NCBI GenBank assembly: GCA_023412455.1
Contig: JAEYNQ010000253.1
Span: 1 to 29,262 of the forward strand
Direction of reading: 5' to 3'
DNA: 29,262 bases
DNA from: Bacillota bacterium
Lineage (GTDB): Bacteria > Bacillota > Clostridia > Lachnospirales > Cellulosilyticaceae
Both the position numbers and the translations under genes were made by a program. Of the stretch, positions 22,386-28,807 are shown piece after piece (position 1 is the stretch's first letter; each line of letters opens with the position of its first letter). The notes under the pieces are model-generated. The model was not told where the DNA came from. It did no database searches and saw only the letters and a list, made by a program, of their open reading frames with translations.

Positions 22386-23522
22386 CTACAAATTGGCAAT
22401 AACGCAATTTGCAAATTCTTCACCTGTTGCCCCATCACTTCTACCTGTCATTTTAATGGTGTCATTGGCTATCTTAAGAGCAGCAATAACACTGTCTGCC
22501 TCTTTGGCATAGCCAATATGGCGAAGTAAGAGCTCAGCTGCCTTAATCATGCTGGCTGGATTCGCATACATCTGTCTTCCTGTCTCTAACATACGTGGTG
22601 CACTCCCATGAATGGCTTCAAACATGGCATATTTATTACCTACATTAGCGCTTCCTGCTGTTCCTACACCACCTTGAATCTGAGCAGCCTCATCAGTAAT
22701 AATATCTCCATAAAGGTTAGGAAGTACAAATACTTCAAACCCTGTTCTTACTTTTTCATTAATAAGGTTTGCTGAAATAATATCTACAAACCAGTCATCT
22801 ACTTCAATTTCAGGATAATCTTTAGCTACTTTATAGCAAAGCTCTAAGAATTTACCATCTGTTTTCTTAAGAATATTAGCCTTTGTAATGATAGCTACTC
22901 GTTTTTTACCATTCTTTCGAGCAAACTCAAAGGCTTGACGGGCAATTCTTTCAGTGCCTTGAGTGGTTGTTACCTTAAAGTCAAAGGACATATCTTCATC
23001 AATGACTACCCCTTTACTTCCAAGAGCATATTCTCCTTCTGTATTTTCACGGAAGAAAGTCCAGTCAATGCCTAACTCTGGGACAGCCACAGGTCTTACA
23101 TTAGCAAAAAGATCTAACTCTCTTCGCATAGCCACATTGGCACTTTCAATATTAGGACCGTCTCCTTTACTTGGTGTGGTGGTAGGTCCTTTAAGAATAA
23201 TATCACAAGCTTTTAGTTCTGCTAATACATCATCTGGGATAGCCTTTCCTGCTGCAATACGATTTTCAATGGTAAGGCCTTCGATTTGTCTAAACTCTAT
23301 TTTCCCTTTTTCTACTTCTTCCTTAAGTACTGCTTTTAATACACGTTCTGCTTCTGCTGTAATAGCTGGACCAATACCATCGCCACCACAACAGCCAATA
23401 ACGATTTTATCTAACTGACTATAATCTACAGCTCCTGTATCTTGTTTCATTCTTTCTACACGGGCAAGTTGAGCCTCTACAAGTGCTGCAAAATGCTCTT
23501 TAGCCATTTGTATCTTATCCAT
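22386..23522 (-). CDS. Isocitrate dehydrogenase (NAD-type), isocitrate/isopropylmalate dehydrogenase family
   Basis: The 378-residue enzyme belongs to the beta-decarboxylating dehydrogenase family. The substrate block IESANVAMRRELDLFANVR contains Ser127, Asn129, Arg133 and Arg143, the isocitrate-type pattern rather than the leucine-pathway one. Tyr165 in RENTEGEYA and the metal aspartates in LYGDIITDEAAQ follow. The likely reaction is isocitrate to 2-oxoglutarate. An N-terminal helix of about 38 residues precedes the fold. The start ATG has AAGGAGG 9 nt upstream, and it has its own extended -10 promoter at 23565-23593. It lies just downstream of the probable Re-citrate synthase, so together they would provide glutamate carbon. 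Isopropylmalate activity is a less likely alternative. Confidence 0.85.
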   Translation of the reverse strand: MDKIQMAKEHFAALVEAQLARVERMKQDTGAVDYSQLDKIVIGCCGGDGIGPAITAEAERVLKAVLKEEVEKGKIEFRQIEGLTIENRIAAGKAIPDDVLAELKACDIILKGPTTTPSKGDGPNIESANVAMRRELDLFANVRPVAVPELGIDWTFFRENTEGEYALGSKGVVIDEDMSFDFKVTTTQGTERIARQAFEFARKNGKKRVAIITKANILKKTDGKFLELCYKVAKDYPEIEVDDWFVDIISANLINEKVRTGFEVFVLPNLYGDIITDEAAQIQGGVGTAGSANVGNKYAMFEAIHGSAPRMLETGRQMYANPASMIKAAELLLRHIGYAKEADSVIAALKIANDTIKMTGRSDGATGEEFANCVIANL

Positions 23523-23564
23523 TTCCCAAATCCTCCTTCGATAGTCCCGAAAATTTACTCTTTT

Positions 23565-23593
23565 ATTATACCAAAGTTATTCGGTTTATCCAA
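23565..23593 (-). promoter_or_regulatory. Promoter of the isocitrate dehydrogenase gene
   Basis: On the minus strand TTGGAT (23588-23593), 17 bp, TATAAT (23565-23570) preceded by TGG, an extended -10. Confidence 0.65.
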
Positions 23594-23628
23594 ATATTAT
23601 TTTAATTTATGAATTTTTATACATAATT

Positions 23629-23660
23629 AAAGAGGTAGCTCTAATTATTCCTACCCCTTT
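23629..23660 (-). terminator. Weak terminator between the citrate synthase and isocitrate dehydrogenase genes
   Basis: On the minus strand AAAGGGGTAG pairs with CTACCTCTTT with one G-U pair around a 12-nt loop, then TTTAATT. It starts 10 nt after the citrate synthase stop. Confidence 0.5.
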
Positions 23661-23670
23661 AAATATAGAC

Positions 23671-25038
23671 CTATTTATCTTCTACTAAATATCTACAAAT
23701 AAAGTGTTCTAGCTCTTCATCACTCATAACAGTGGTACGCCCGTCTTCATATTCCTTATCTACCCACTCTTTAATCTGTATACATAAGGGATCATTCTTA
23801 TTAATATTCTTAAGTTCCTTGAATTTAGGACAGGTACTGATCCAATGGGCAATACCTGCTAACCCAGAAGTATTGCTGACAGATACACGTACAGGACGAT
23901 TTAAGAACTTATCTGTATCGAAAATGTTATAAATTTCCTCATTTTTTAATAAACCATCTGCATGAATACCTGCTCGTGTCACATTAAAGTTTTTACCTAC
24001 AAAAGGCGTCCGTTCTGGTATCTTCTCTCCAATAACATTCTCAAAATACTCTGCTAACTCCGTAATAACCGTGGTATCCATCCCATCTAGAGTCCCTCTT
24101 AATTGCGCATACTCAAAGACCATGGCTTCAAGAGGTGTATTTCCTGTACGTTCACCAATGCCAAAAAGAGAACAGTTAACACCTGAACAACCATAGAGCC
24201 AAGCAGCTGTGGAATTACTTACTGCCCGATAGAAATCATTATGTCCATGCCATTCAATCCATTCATTAGGCATACCTGCATAATGGTGAAGGGCATACAT
24301 AATACCTGGTACGCTTCTTGGAATCATGGCTCCTGGATAGCTTACTCCGTAACCCATTGTATCACATGCCCGTATTTTAATAGGGATTCCTGTTTCATCA
24401 CTCAACTTTTTGAGCTCAAGTACAAAGGGTACAACGAAATTATAAATATCTGCTCGGGTAATATCCTCAAAATGACAACGAGGGATAATCCCCTTTTCAA
24501 TACATTGCTTAATAATCTTTGTATAATGGTTAATGGCTTCTGAACGTTTCATATGCAGTTTATGGAAAATATGATAATCCGAACAACTTACTAAAATACC
24601 TGTTTCCTTAATCCCCATTTGCTTAACTAATTCAAAATCCTTCTCTGAAGCCCTAATCCAAGAAGTAATATGAGGAAACTCATACCCTAACTCCATACAT
24701 TGATAAACTGCTTCCCTATCCTTTTGACTGTATAAGAAAAATTCGCTTTGTCTTACAATACCTTTTGGACCACTTAAACGATGTAACATCTTATAAATAG
24801 CTACGATTTGTTCTGCTGTATAAGGTGCTCTGGATTGTTGTCCATCCCTAAAAGTGGTATCTGTAATAAAGATATTATCTGGCATATCCATAGGAACCCT
24901 TAAGCTATTGAAGGCAATTTTAGGAATTTCGTCATATGGATAAAATTCCCTATACATATTAGGTGTGTCTCTCTCTTCCAATTGATACCTAAACTCTGGA
25001 CTTTCAAGGAGATTTGATCTTTTATTCATTTCAAACAT
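23671..25038 (-). CDS. Probable Re-citrate synthase (isopropylmalate/homocitrate synthase-like)
   Basis: The 455-residue protein is a DRE-TIM aldolase-type condensing enzyme. It has DTTFRDGQQSR with Arg64-Asp65, the metal site WHGHND (His264, His266, Asp268) and GERTGNTPLEAMV at 295-307. It is shorter than full LeuA and differs from it at the N terminus, with about 50 residues before the barrel. In Clostridium kluyveri a protein of this subgroup is the Re-face citrate synthase, which replaces the ordinary Si enzyme. Its neighbour here is an isocitrate dehydrogenase, not leuB or leuCD, supporting the citrate role. AAGAGGTG lies 5-6 nt before the ATG. Aconitase is not in the window. Homocitrate or isopropylmalate synthase are the alternatives. 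Confidence 0.82.
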   Translation of the reverse strand: MFEMNKRSNLLESPEFRYQLEERDTPNMYREFYPYDEIPKIAFNSLRVPMDMPDNIFITDTTFRDGQQSRAPYTAEQIVAIYKMLHRLSGPKGIVRQSEFFLYSQKDREAVYQCMELGYEFPHITSWIRASEKDFELVKQMGIKETGILVSCSDYHIFHKLHMKRSEAINHYTKIIKQCIEKGIIPRCHFEDITRADIYNFVVPFVLELKKLSDETGIPIKIRACDTMGYGVSYPGAMIPRSVPGIMYALHHYAGMPNEWIEWHGHNDFYRAVSNSTAAWLYGCSGVNCSLFGIGERTGNTPLEAMVFEYAQLRGTLDGMDTTVITELAEYFENVIGEKIPERTPFVGKNFNVTRAGIHADGLLKNEEIYNIFDTDKFLNRPVRVSVSNTSGLAGIAHWISTCPKFKELKNINKNDPLCIQIKEWVDKEYEDGRTTVMSDEELEHFICRYLVEDK

Positions 25039-25100
25039 TTTATCACCTCTTGAATTTTATTATAAACAATCATTTAATTGTCAGATAATTTATAGGTATA

Positions 25101-25129
25101 ATTGTATACAATGATACATCCTCTGTCAA
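25101..25129 (-). promoter_or_regulatory. Promoter of the Re-citrate synthase gene, with a palindrome over the -10
   Basis: On the minus strand TTGACA (25124-25129), 17 bp, TACAAT (25101-25106). The -10 is one half of the 12-bp palindrome ATTGTATACAAT at 25101-25112, a possible operator. The remainder of the 25039-25511 gap is very AT-rich and holds no convincing gene. Confidence 0.7.
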
Positions 25130-25511
25130 TATTATTTTCCTAAAAATTTTATTTTTATTATATCATTTACTATTATTTATATTCCAAAAATTATTTAACA
25201 TCAGTAACATTTTTTTCCATGCTTCATACTATATTAGTGAAGATACTAAGATATTTATCTGTTGTATTTCTACAATATTTTTGAAAATCTAAAAAAAAGG
25301 ATACAAGCGCTAGAAAGAAATAATTTTTTTCCTATTTTTGGTAATTATAGTCATTTTTCTTCTACACACCTAATAAACTAAATTATATGAACTTATTTAG
25401 AAGGAGGGTAAAGGGGTGACTTAACTCTAGTGGCTTCATCTACTTTTATTCTACTTGGTATCATCTTTAAGAAACTTATTACATTATTTAATGATATTGG
25501 AGGTTAATGAA

Positions 25512-25766
25512 ATGGAAGATTTCAGACTTTTAGACAATAATAATATTTGGATATGGATTATTATCATCTTTTTACTTTTCTGTGGTTGTGGAAGTGGCAG
25601 TGGTTGTGGAAATGGGCTTCTAGGTGGTAGTGAATGTGGCTTTGGCAACTTATTTGGTGGTTGCAACAACAACATTTGGACTTGGATTATTATCCTCATC
25701 ATTCTTTACTGGTTATTCTGCAGCAATAGTTGTGGTGGCGGCATCTTTAGAAACGATATCCAATAA
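25512..25766 (+). CDS. Small Gly/Cys-rich membrane protein with an internal repeat, unknown function
   Basis: From the ATG at 25512 (GGAGG 8 nt upstream) the protein is 84 residues with 7 cysteines and 15 glycines. It is built as a duplication. NNNIWIWIIIIFLLF (9-23) and NNNIWTWIIILIILYWLF (52-69) are near copies, each a membrane segment followed by a Gly/Cys-rich stretch (CGCGSGSGCGNG and CSNSCGGG). I do not recognise a characterised family; short Gly/Cys-rich proteins of this style occur in Clostridia and in spore coats, but that is only a resemblance. It stands alone and has its own terminator. A sigma-K-like CATACTATA at 25225-25233 lies 280 bp upstream, too far to be persuasive. Confidence 0.65.
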   Translation: MEDFRLLDNNNIWIWIIIIFLLFCGCGSGSGCGNGLLGGSECGFGNLFGGCNNNIWTWIIILIILYWLFCSNSCGGGIFRNDIQ

Positions 25767-25852
25767 TTTTAGAACAAAAGTGTCCATAGGGCACGTATTG
25801 GTTCACGAAGTAGTGAAAGTGTAGAATACGAACTTTCCTACGCGATCAAAAT

Positions 25853-25886
25853 AAGAGGTCAGGGCGTCAAAGCCTTGACCTCTTTT
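25853..25886 (+). terminator. Terminator downstream of the Gly/Cys-rich protein
   Basis: AGAGGTCAGGGC pairs with GCCTTGACCTCT (one G-T pair), followed by TTTT. A second hairpin, GTAG-GAAAGT with ACTTTC-CTAC, lies just upstream at 25810-25841. Confidence 0.8.
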
Positions 25887-25945
25887 AAAAAATACTCCCA
25901 CAAAACATTTTGAAAGACTCATCTTGTTTCATGGGAGTATTTTTT
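25887..25945 (-). terminator. Terminator of the unknown gene at 25945
   Basis: AAAAAATACTCCCA and TGGGAGTATTTTTT form a 14-bp perfect stem around a 31-nt loop. The right arm touches the stop codon of the minus-strand gene, and the left arm ends in a T run on that strand. Confidence 0.8.
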
Positions 25946-26364
25946 CACTTTTTAGGTTGTGGACTCTGAGGATTGATTTTATCTAAGCTACCTCTTTCAA
26001 TAGCAGTCATCAATTTATACATAATCAACTTATAGGTGACCTTCTTAAGTTGTTCTCTCTCCTTATTCTCATCACGGTAAAGGCTATCTAGATGTTCATA
26101 TTCTTTAAAGCTTTTTTCGATCATATCATTATAGAGAATGGCATCTAGAATGAATTTTAATATAGGTTTTTCTTCTGGCATAAAAGGAATAAGGGCCTTT
26201 ATCAACTGGGCTTCTCTTCCTAAATGACTTTCACATTCTGAGCGATAACCTTCTATTTTGGCTTTAAACTCTGAAACATAGGTCTTATCCATATATCCCC
26301 ATATAAGTGCTGCAATTTCATCTAAATCTCTCTCGATATTTATAGGCAAACTTTCTTTACTCAT
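25945..26364 (-). CDS. Unknown small helical protein (139 aa)
   Basis: I do not recognise this protein. It is charged and helical throughout, with no signal peptide or membrane segment, and ends in a basic proline-rich tail (NPQSPQPKK). The segment LIKALIPFMPEEKPILKFIL resembles the N terminus of the divergent neighbour at 26492 (LLISKSLIPYLNPNNQ). This suggests distant homologues or partners. A TTTACA, 17 bp, TATAGA promoter (26389-26417) and an AAGGTGG ribosome-binding site support expression. The start is ATG 26364. Its role is unknown; the divergent layout suggests it may be co-regulated with the two genes on the other strand. Confidence 0.7.
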   Translation of the reverse strand: MSKESLPINIERDLDEIAALIWGYMDKTYVSEFKAKIEGYRSECESHLGREAQLIKALIPFMPEEKPILKFILDAILYNDMIEKSFKEYEHLDSLYRDENKEREQLKKVTYKLIMYKLMTAIERGSLDKINPQSPQPKK

Positions 26365-26388
26365 AAGAACCCACCTTTTTTTTATATC

Positions 26389-26417
26389 TCTATAGTGTAT
26401 TCTTGTTTCTATGTAAA
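26389..26417 (-). promoter_or_regulatory. Promoter of the unknown gene at 25945
   Basis: On the minus strand TTTACA (26412-26417), 17 bp, TATAGA (26389-26394), one mismatch each from consensus in the key positions. Confidence 0.55.
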
Positions 26418-26436
26418 AATAACTAAATAAGTTCTA

Positions 26437-26466
26437 TTGTCTAACCTATCTAACATACATTATAAG
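26437..26466 (+). promoter_or_regulatory. Promoter of the unknown pair at 26492 and 27035
   Basis: TTGTCT (26437-26442), 18 bp, TATAAG (26461-26466). It is divergent from and close to the promoter at 26389-26417. Confidence 0.5.
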
Positions 26467-26491
26467 AGAAACTGTTAAAGGTGGTTTTCCT

Positions 26492-27019
26492 ATGAATCCT
26501 TTAGACTCTGCCACTCGAAATGATTTTCTTCTTATATCCAAATCCCTTATTCCTTATTTAAATCCTAATAATCAGCGTTCCGCGGCTATTTTCATTAAAG
26601 CCATTGAACTTCTCTATACAGTAGAAGTCTTTTCAAAAGAAGATTTTGTAAGAGACTTTAGTCGCTCTACTGATAATGGTTGGGAAAAAAATTTCCTTAG
26701 GGATGTAAGAAAAGAGCTATCTGATGAACGTGGTTATTTTATTGAAGTTTTGTTAAAGCTCTCTGAAGCTAAAGAAATTTTTTCAGCACGTAGCACCTCT
26801 TCTAATGTCCAAAAAAGCTCCCTCTCTTCTCTCGATTCTGGGATCCCTGTAGACGCTGACTTTCCTCCACAAGAACCACCTCCTCCTCGTCCTTCAGCTA
26901 CTACTACTAACCAAAACCAAGGTCCTAATCCTTCTGACATTCTTAATAATTTATCTAGTCTCTTAGACCCTAATCAGATGCAGCTCCTTAAGGTGCTTTC
27001 AAGTTTTATGAATAAATAA
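26492..27019 (+). CDS. Unknown protein (175 aa) with proline-rich linker
   Basis: I do not recognise this protein. Three parts are visible. An N-terminal helical region (about 1-95) contains ISKSLIPYLNPNNQRSAAIF. A low-complexity Ser/Pro/Thr/Asn linker (about 100-148) includes PPQEPPPPRPS. A short C-terminal helix follows (DPNQMQLLKVLSSFMNK). No signal peptide or membrane segment is seen. AAAGGTGG lies 8 nt before the ATG, the same ribosome-binding sequence as the divergent gene. It is followed 15 nt later by the gene at 27035, so the two are almost certainly co-transcribed. The linker suggests a flexible adaptor or a protein that tethers partners, an inference only. Confidence 0.7.
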   Translation: MNPLDSATRNDFLLISKSLIPYLNPNNQRSAAIFIKAIELLYTVEVFSKEDFVRDFSRSTDNGWEKNFLRDVRKELSDERGYFIEVLLKLSEAKEIFSARSTSSNVQKSSLSSLDSGIPVDADFPPQEPPPPRPSATTTNQNQGPNPSDILNNLSSLLDPNQMQLLKVLSSFMNK

Positions 27020-27034
27020 TGGAAGGAGATTTTT

Positions 27035-27310
27035 ATGAACCTCGTAACTCATCCAGCTTTTTCTCATATAGATCCTAGTTTTTTGCAAACTTTACAAAAA
27101 ACTATTGATTATACAAATGGTAAATCTGAAATCGAGATGCTTGGCACACTTATGGCTATTTCTAATGAAGCTAAAAAGAAAAATATTCGGTTTACTTCTG
27201 AAATGCAAAGTGCACTTCTAGACTGTCTCAAATCCCGTCTACCTGTTACAAAGCGCAAGCAATTTGATGCCTTTTTGACTACCTTTCTTTCTACAATGAA
27301 TACTCAATAA
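27035..27310 (+). CDS. Unknown small helical protein (91 aa)
   Basis: The protein is predicted all-helical with no membrane segment or cysteine motif. Its middle reads EMLGTLMAISNEAKKKNIRF and its end MQSALLDCLKSRLPVTKRKQ. I do not recognise a family. AAGGAG lies 6-7 nt before the ATG, and the gene follows the 175-residue unknown by 15 nt. Its 3' end overlaps the 3' end of the convergent gamma-carbonic-anhydrase-like gene by 7 nt, with no terminator between, so the two mRNAs may overlap at their ends. Confidence 0.7.
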   Translation: MNLVTHPAFSHIDPSFLQTLQKTIDYTNGKSEIEMLGTLMAISNEAKKKNIRFTSEMQSALLDCLKSRLPVTKRKQFDAFLTTFLSTMNTQ

Positions 27311-27801
27311 TTTTTAGCCAGTTCTTCATAATGTCTAGCCGATTCCACTAACCCTTCCTTTTGGGCTTCAGTAAGAGGTTTTATTACCTTTGCTGGAGCC
27401 CCTAATGCCATCATCCCATCTGGAATAAGGGTTCCACTTGTCACAAGACTTCCTGCCCCAATTATACACCCCTTACCTATAACTGCTCCATCTAAAATAA
27501 TACTCCCCATTCCTATCAACGTATCATCCCCAATTGTACATCCATGAAGGATCACACCATGTCCAATTGTCACCCCTTGTCCTATGCAAAGGGGTGTCTT
27601 TTCACCGACATGAAGAATACTGCCATCCTGTATATTGGTCCCTTTCCCTATTTTTATGCTATTGACATCTCCTCTTAGAACCGCATTATACCAAACACTG
27701 CAGCCTTCTTCTAATTCAACTTGCCCAATTAATTGTACCCCTTCTGCAATAAAACATCTTTCTTTTATTCTTGGGTAATGTCCCTTATATCCCTGTAACA
27801 T
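27304..27801 (-). CDS. Gamma-carbonic anhydrase family protein (left-handed beta helix)
   Basis: The 165-residue protein is built of hexapeptide repeats from about 10 to 140 and ends in a C-terminal helix. Three histidines occupy the zinc-ligand positions of gamma-class carbonic anhydrases: His64 in ILHVGE, and His81 and His86 in GHGVILHG. Proteins of this size are often labelled YrdA or CaiE-like; many have weak or no carbonic anhydrase activity, so the activity is uncertain. AAAGGAG lies upstream of the ATG at 27801, inside the last codons of the MBL-fold remnant, whose stop is 1 nt away. It is convergent and overlapping with the unknown gene at 27035. Confidence 0.88.
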   Translation of the reverse strand: MLQGYKGHYPRIKERCFIAEGVQLIGQVELEEGCSVWYNAVLRGDVNSIKIGKGTNIQDGSILHVGEKTPLCIGQGVTIGHGVILHGCTIGDDTLIGMGSIILDGAVIGKGCIIGAGSLVTSGTLIPDGMMALGAPAKVIKPLTEAQKEGLVESARHYEELAKNY

Positions 27802-27802
27802 T

Positions 27803-28009
27803 TTAATCTCTCTCCTTTACCCATTTTTTATTCCTAACTGGCTTACCATGTCCAAAGTAAATCATACACTCACCTAAGCTTTCAATCTTCTCAGCACTTT
27901 TTAACAGTTCCTCTCTATCTTCATAAAGTATAGCCACACTTGCCCCTCCCCTATTCATTAAGGTATCTCCTTGATGCAGTGCACTGGCACATGCATTATA
28001 ACGCTTTAG
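27803..28009 (-). pseudogene. C-terminal remnant of an MBL-fold metallo-hydrolase
   Basis: This minus-strand frame of 68 codons is too short for a gene but reads like the end of a metallo-beta-lactamase-fold hydrolase. It has ALHQGDTLMNRGGASVAIL, then LYEDREELLKSAEKIESLG, and finally MIYFGHGKPVRNKKWV with the GHGKP histidine loop. The first two-thirds of such a protein (about 200-270 residues), including the HxHxDH metal site, is missing. The frame continues directly from the TAG stop of the TetR gene with no bases between, as if a deletion joined them. An ATG at 27958 has AAGGAG 8 nt upstream, so a 51-residue peptide could still be made. Confidence 0.6.
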
Positions 28010-28612
28010 CTACATAGGACATGCTAGTAACTTATCTAGTAATTCCTCATAGCTCCCTTCATAACTAACTATTTCTTTTGTCAACAAGGAGGCCAAACCA
28101 TGTACAATACTCCAAGCATGTAAAATCATTATATTCCTTTCGGCCTTATCGGGTATAAGGGGCAATAGGGCTTGTGTTGCGCCTTCATAAAAAGCCTCAA
28201 AGGGAGAATTCGGATTATAACTAAATTCATCATTTTTAAATGTGACATTTAATCGTGCATCGCCTAAAAACATAAACTCAAAGCTATCCTTATGCTCTAG
28301 CATATACTTAACATAGGTCTTACCACAATGTGAAAGCCCTCCTCCATCTGTGGAAGCTTCGAAGCTTGCTTGTAAGTGCTTCTTAAAATCTTGGGTCACT
28401 TGCATAGAAATAGCTTCTAAAAGCTCTTCTTTATTCTTGAAATGCTTATAAGGTGCTGCATGGCTTACCTGACAGCGAGCGGCTACTTTTCGAAGAGAAA
28501 AACCCTTTTTCCCTTCTTCATTAATGAGCTTTAACCCTTCTTTAATAAGCGCTTCCTTTAAGTCCCCATGATGATAGGGAAACCTTTCATTTTTATCTTT
28601 TATCTTATTCAT
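28010..28612 (-). CDS. TetR/AcrR family transcriptional regulator, WHG type
   Basis: This is a 200-residue repressor with an N-terminal helix-turn-helix (about residues 38-58: FSLRKVAARCQVSHAAPYKH, then FKNKEELL). The C-terminal ligand domain contains HAWSIVHGLASLL, the signature of the WHG-type TetR subgroup. I choose the ATG at 28612, which has AAGAGGA 7 nt upstream, over an in-frame TTG at 28636 with no ribosome-binding site. It is divergent from the flavodoxin-family gene at 28808. Two matching palindromes bracket that gene's promoter, the usual arrangement for a TetR protein controlling its neighbour. The ligand is unknown. The stop codon directly abuts the MBL remnant. Confidence 0.9.
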   Translation of the reverse strand: MNKIKDKNERFPYHHGDLKEALIKEGLKLINEEGKKGFSLRKVAARCQVSHAAPYKHFKNKEELLEAISMQVTQDFKKHLQASFEASTDGGGLSHCGKTYVKYMLEHKDSFEFMFLGDARLNVTFKNDEFSYNPNSPFEAFYEGATQALLPLIPDKAERNIMILHAWSIVHGLASLLTKEIVSYEGSYEELLDKLLACPM

Positions 28613-28722
28613 TTTGCTTTCCTCTTTATCTATCAATAATTATTCGAACGATATAAAAACTATAGAGCTAAAATTTGAAAACATATACTATTTGCTATTT
28701 ATATATTATTATAAAATATTAA

Positions 28723-28737
28723 GTTGACATTGTAAAC
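28723..28737. promoter_or_regulatory. Operator O1, overlapping the -35 box
   Basis: GTTGACA-T-TGTAAAC is a 15-bp palindrome with one mismatched pair. It contains the TTGACA of the promoter, so bound repressor would cover the -35 box. It differs from O2 by one base in the left half-site, plus the central base. Confidence 0.72.
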
Positions 28738-28752
28738 ATTTAGCCCTATAAT
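28724..28752 (+). promoter_or_regulatory. Perfect sigma-A promoter of the flavodoxin-family gene
   Basis: TTGACA (28724-28729), 17 bp, TATAAT (28747-28752), full consensus. A promoter this strong next to two operators implies tight repression. Confidence 0.85.
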
Positions 28753-28767
28753 AAGTCCAAAAGAAAA

Positions 28768-28782
28768 GTTTACACTGTAAAC
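28768..28782. promoter_or_regulatory. Operator O2, downstream of the transcription start
   Basis: GTTTACA-C-TGTAAAC is a perfect 15-bp palindrome in the leader, centred 45 bp from O1. It probably binds the divergent TetR protein. Confidence 0.75.
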
Positions 28783-28807
28783 ATGATAAATCAAAGGAGA
28801 ATGAGTC

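Noticed and set aside
25225..25233. Sigma-K-like -10 (CATACTATA) for the Gly/Cys-rich gene
   Set aside because: It matches the pattern but lies about 280 bp upstream in AT-rich sequence where such matches arise by chance.
25270..25290. CodY-type box upstream of the citrate synthase gene
   Set aside because: About four mismatches to the 15-bp consensus, and it lies well upstream of the promoter.
25430..25507. A 25-codon hydrophobic peptide starting at a GTG, with its stop in the ribosome-binding site of the Gly/Cys-rich gene
   Set aside because: The nearest strong ribosome-binding sequence (AAGGAGGG near 25402) is over 20 nt from the GTG, and nothing else supports translation.
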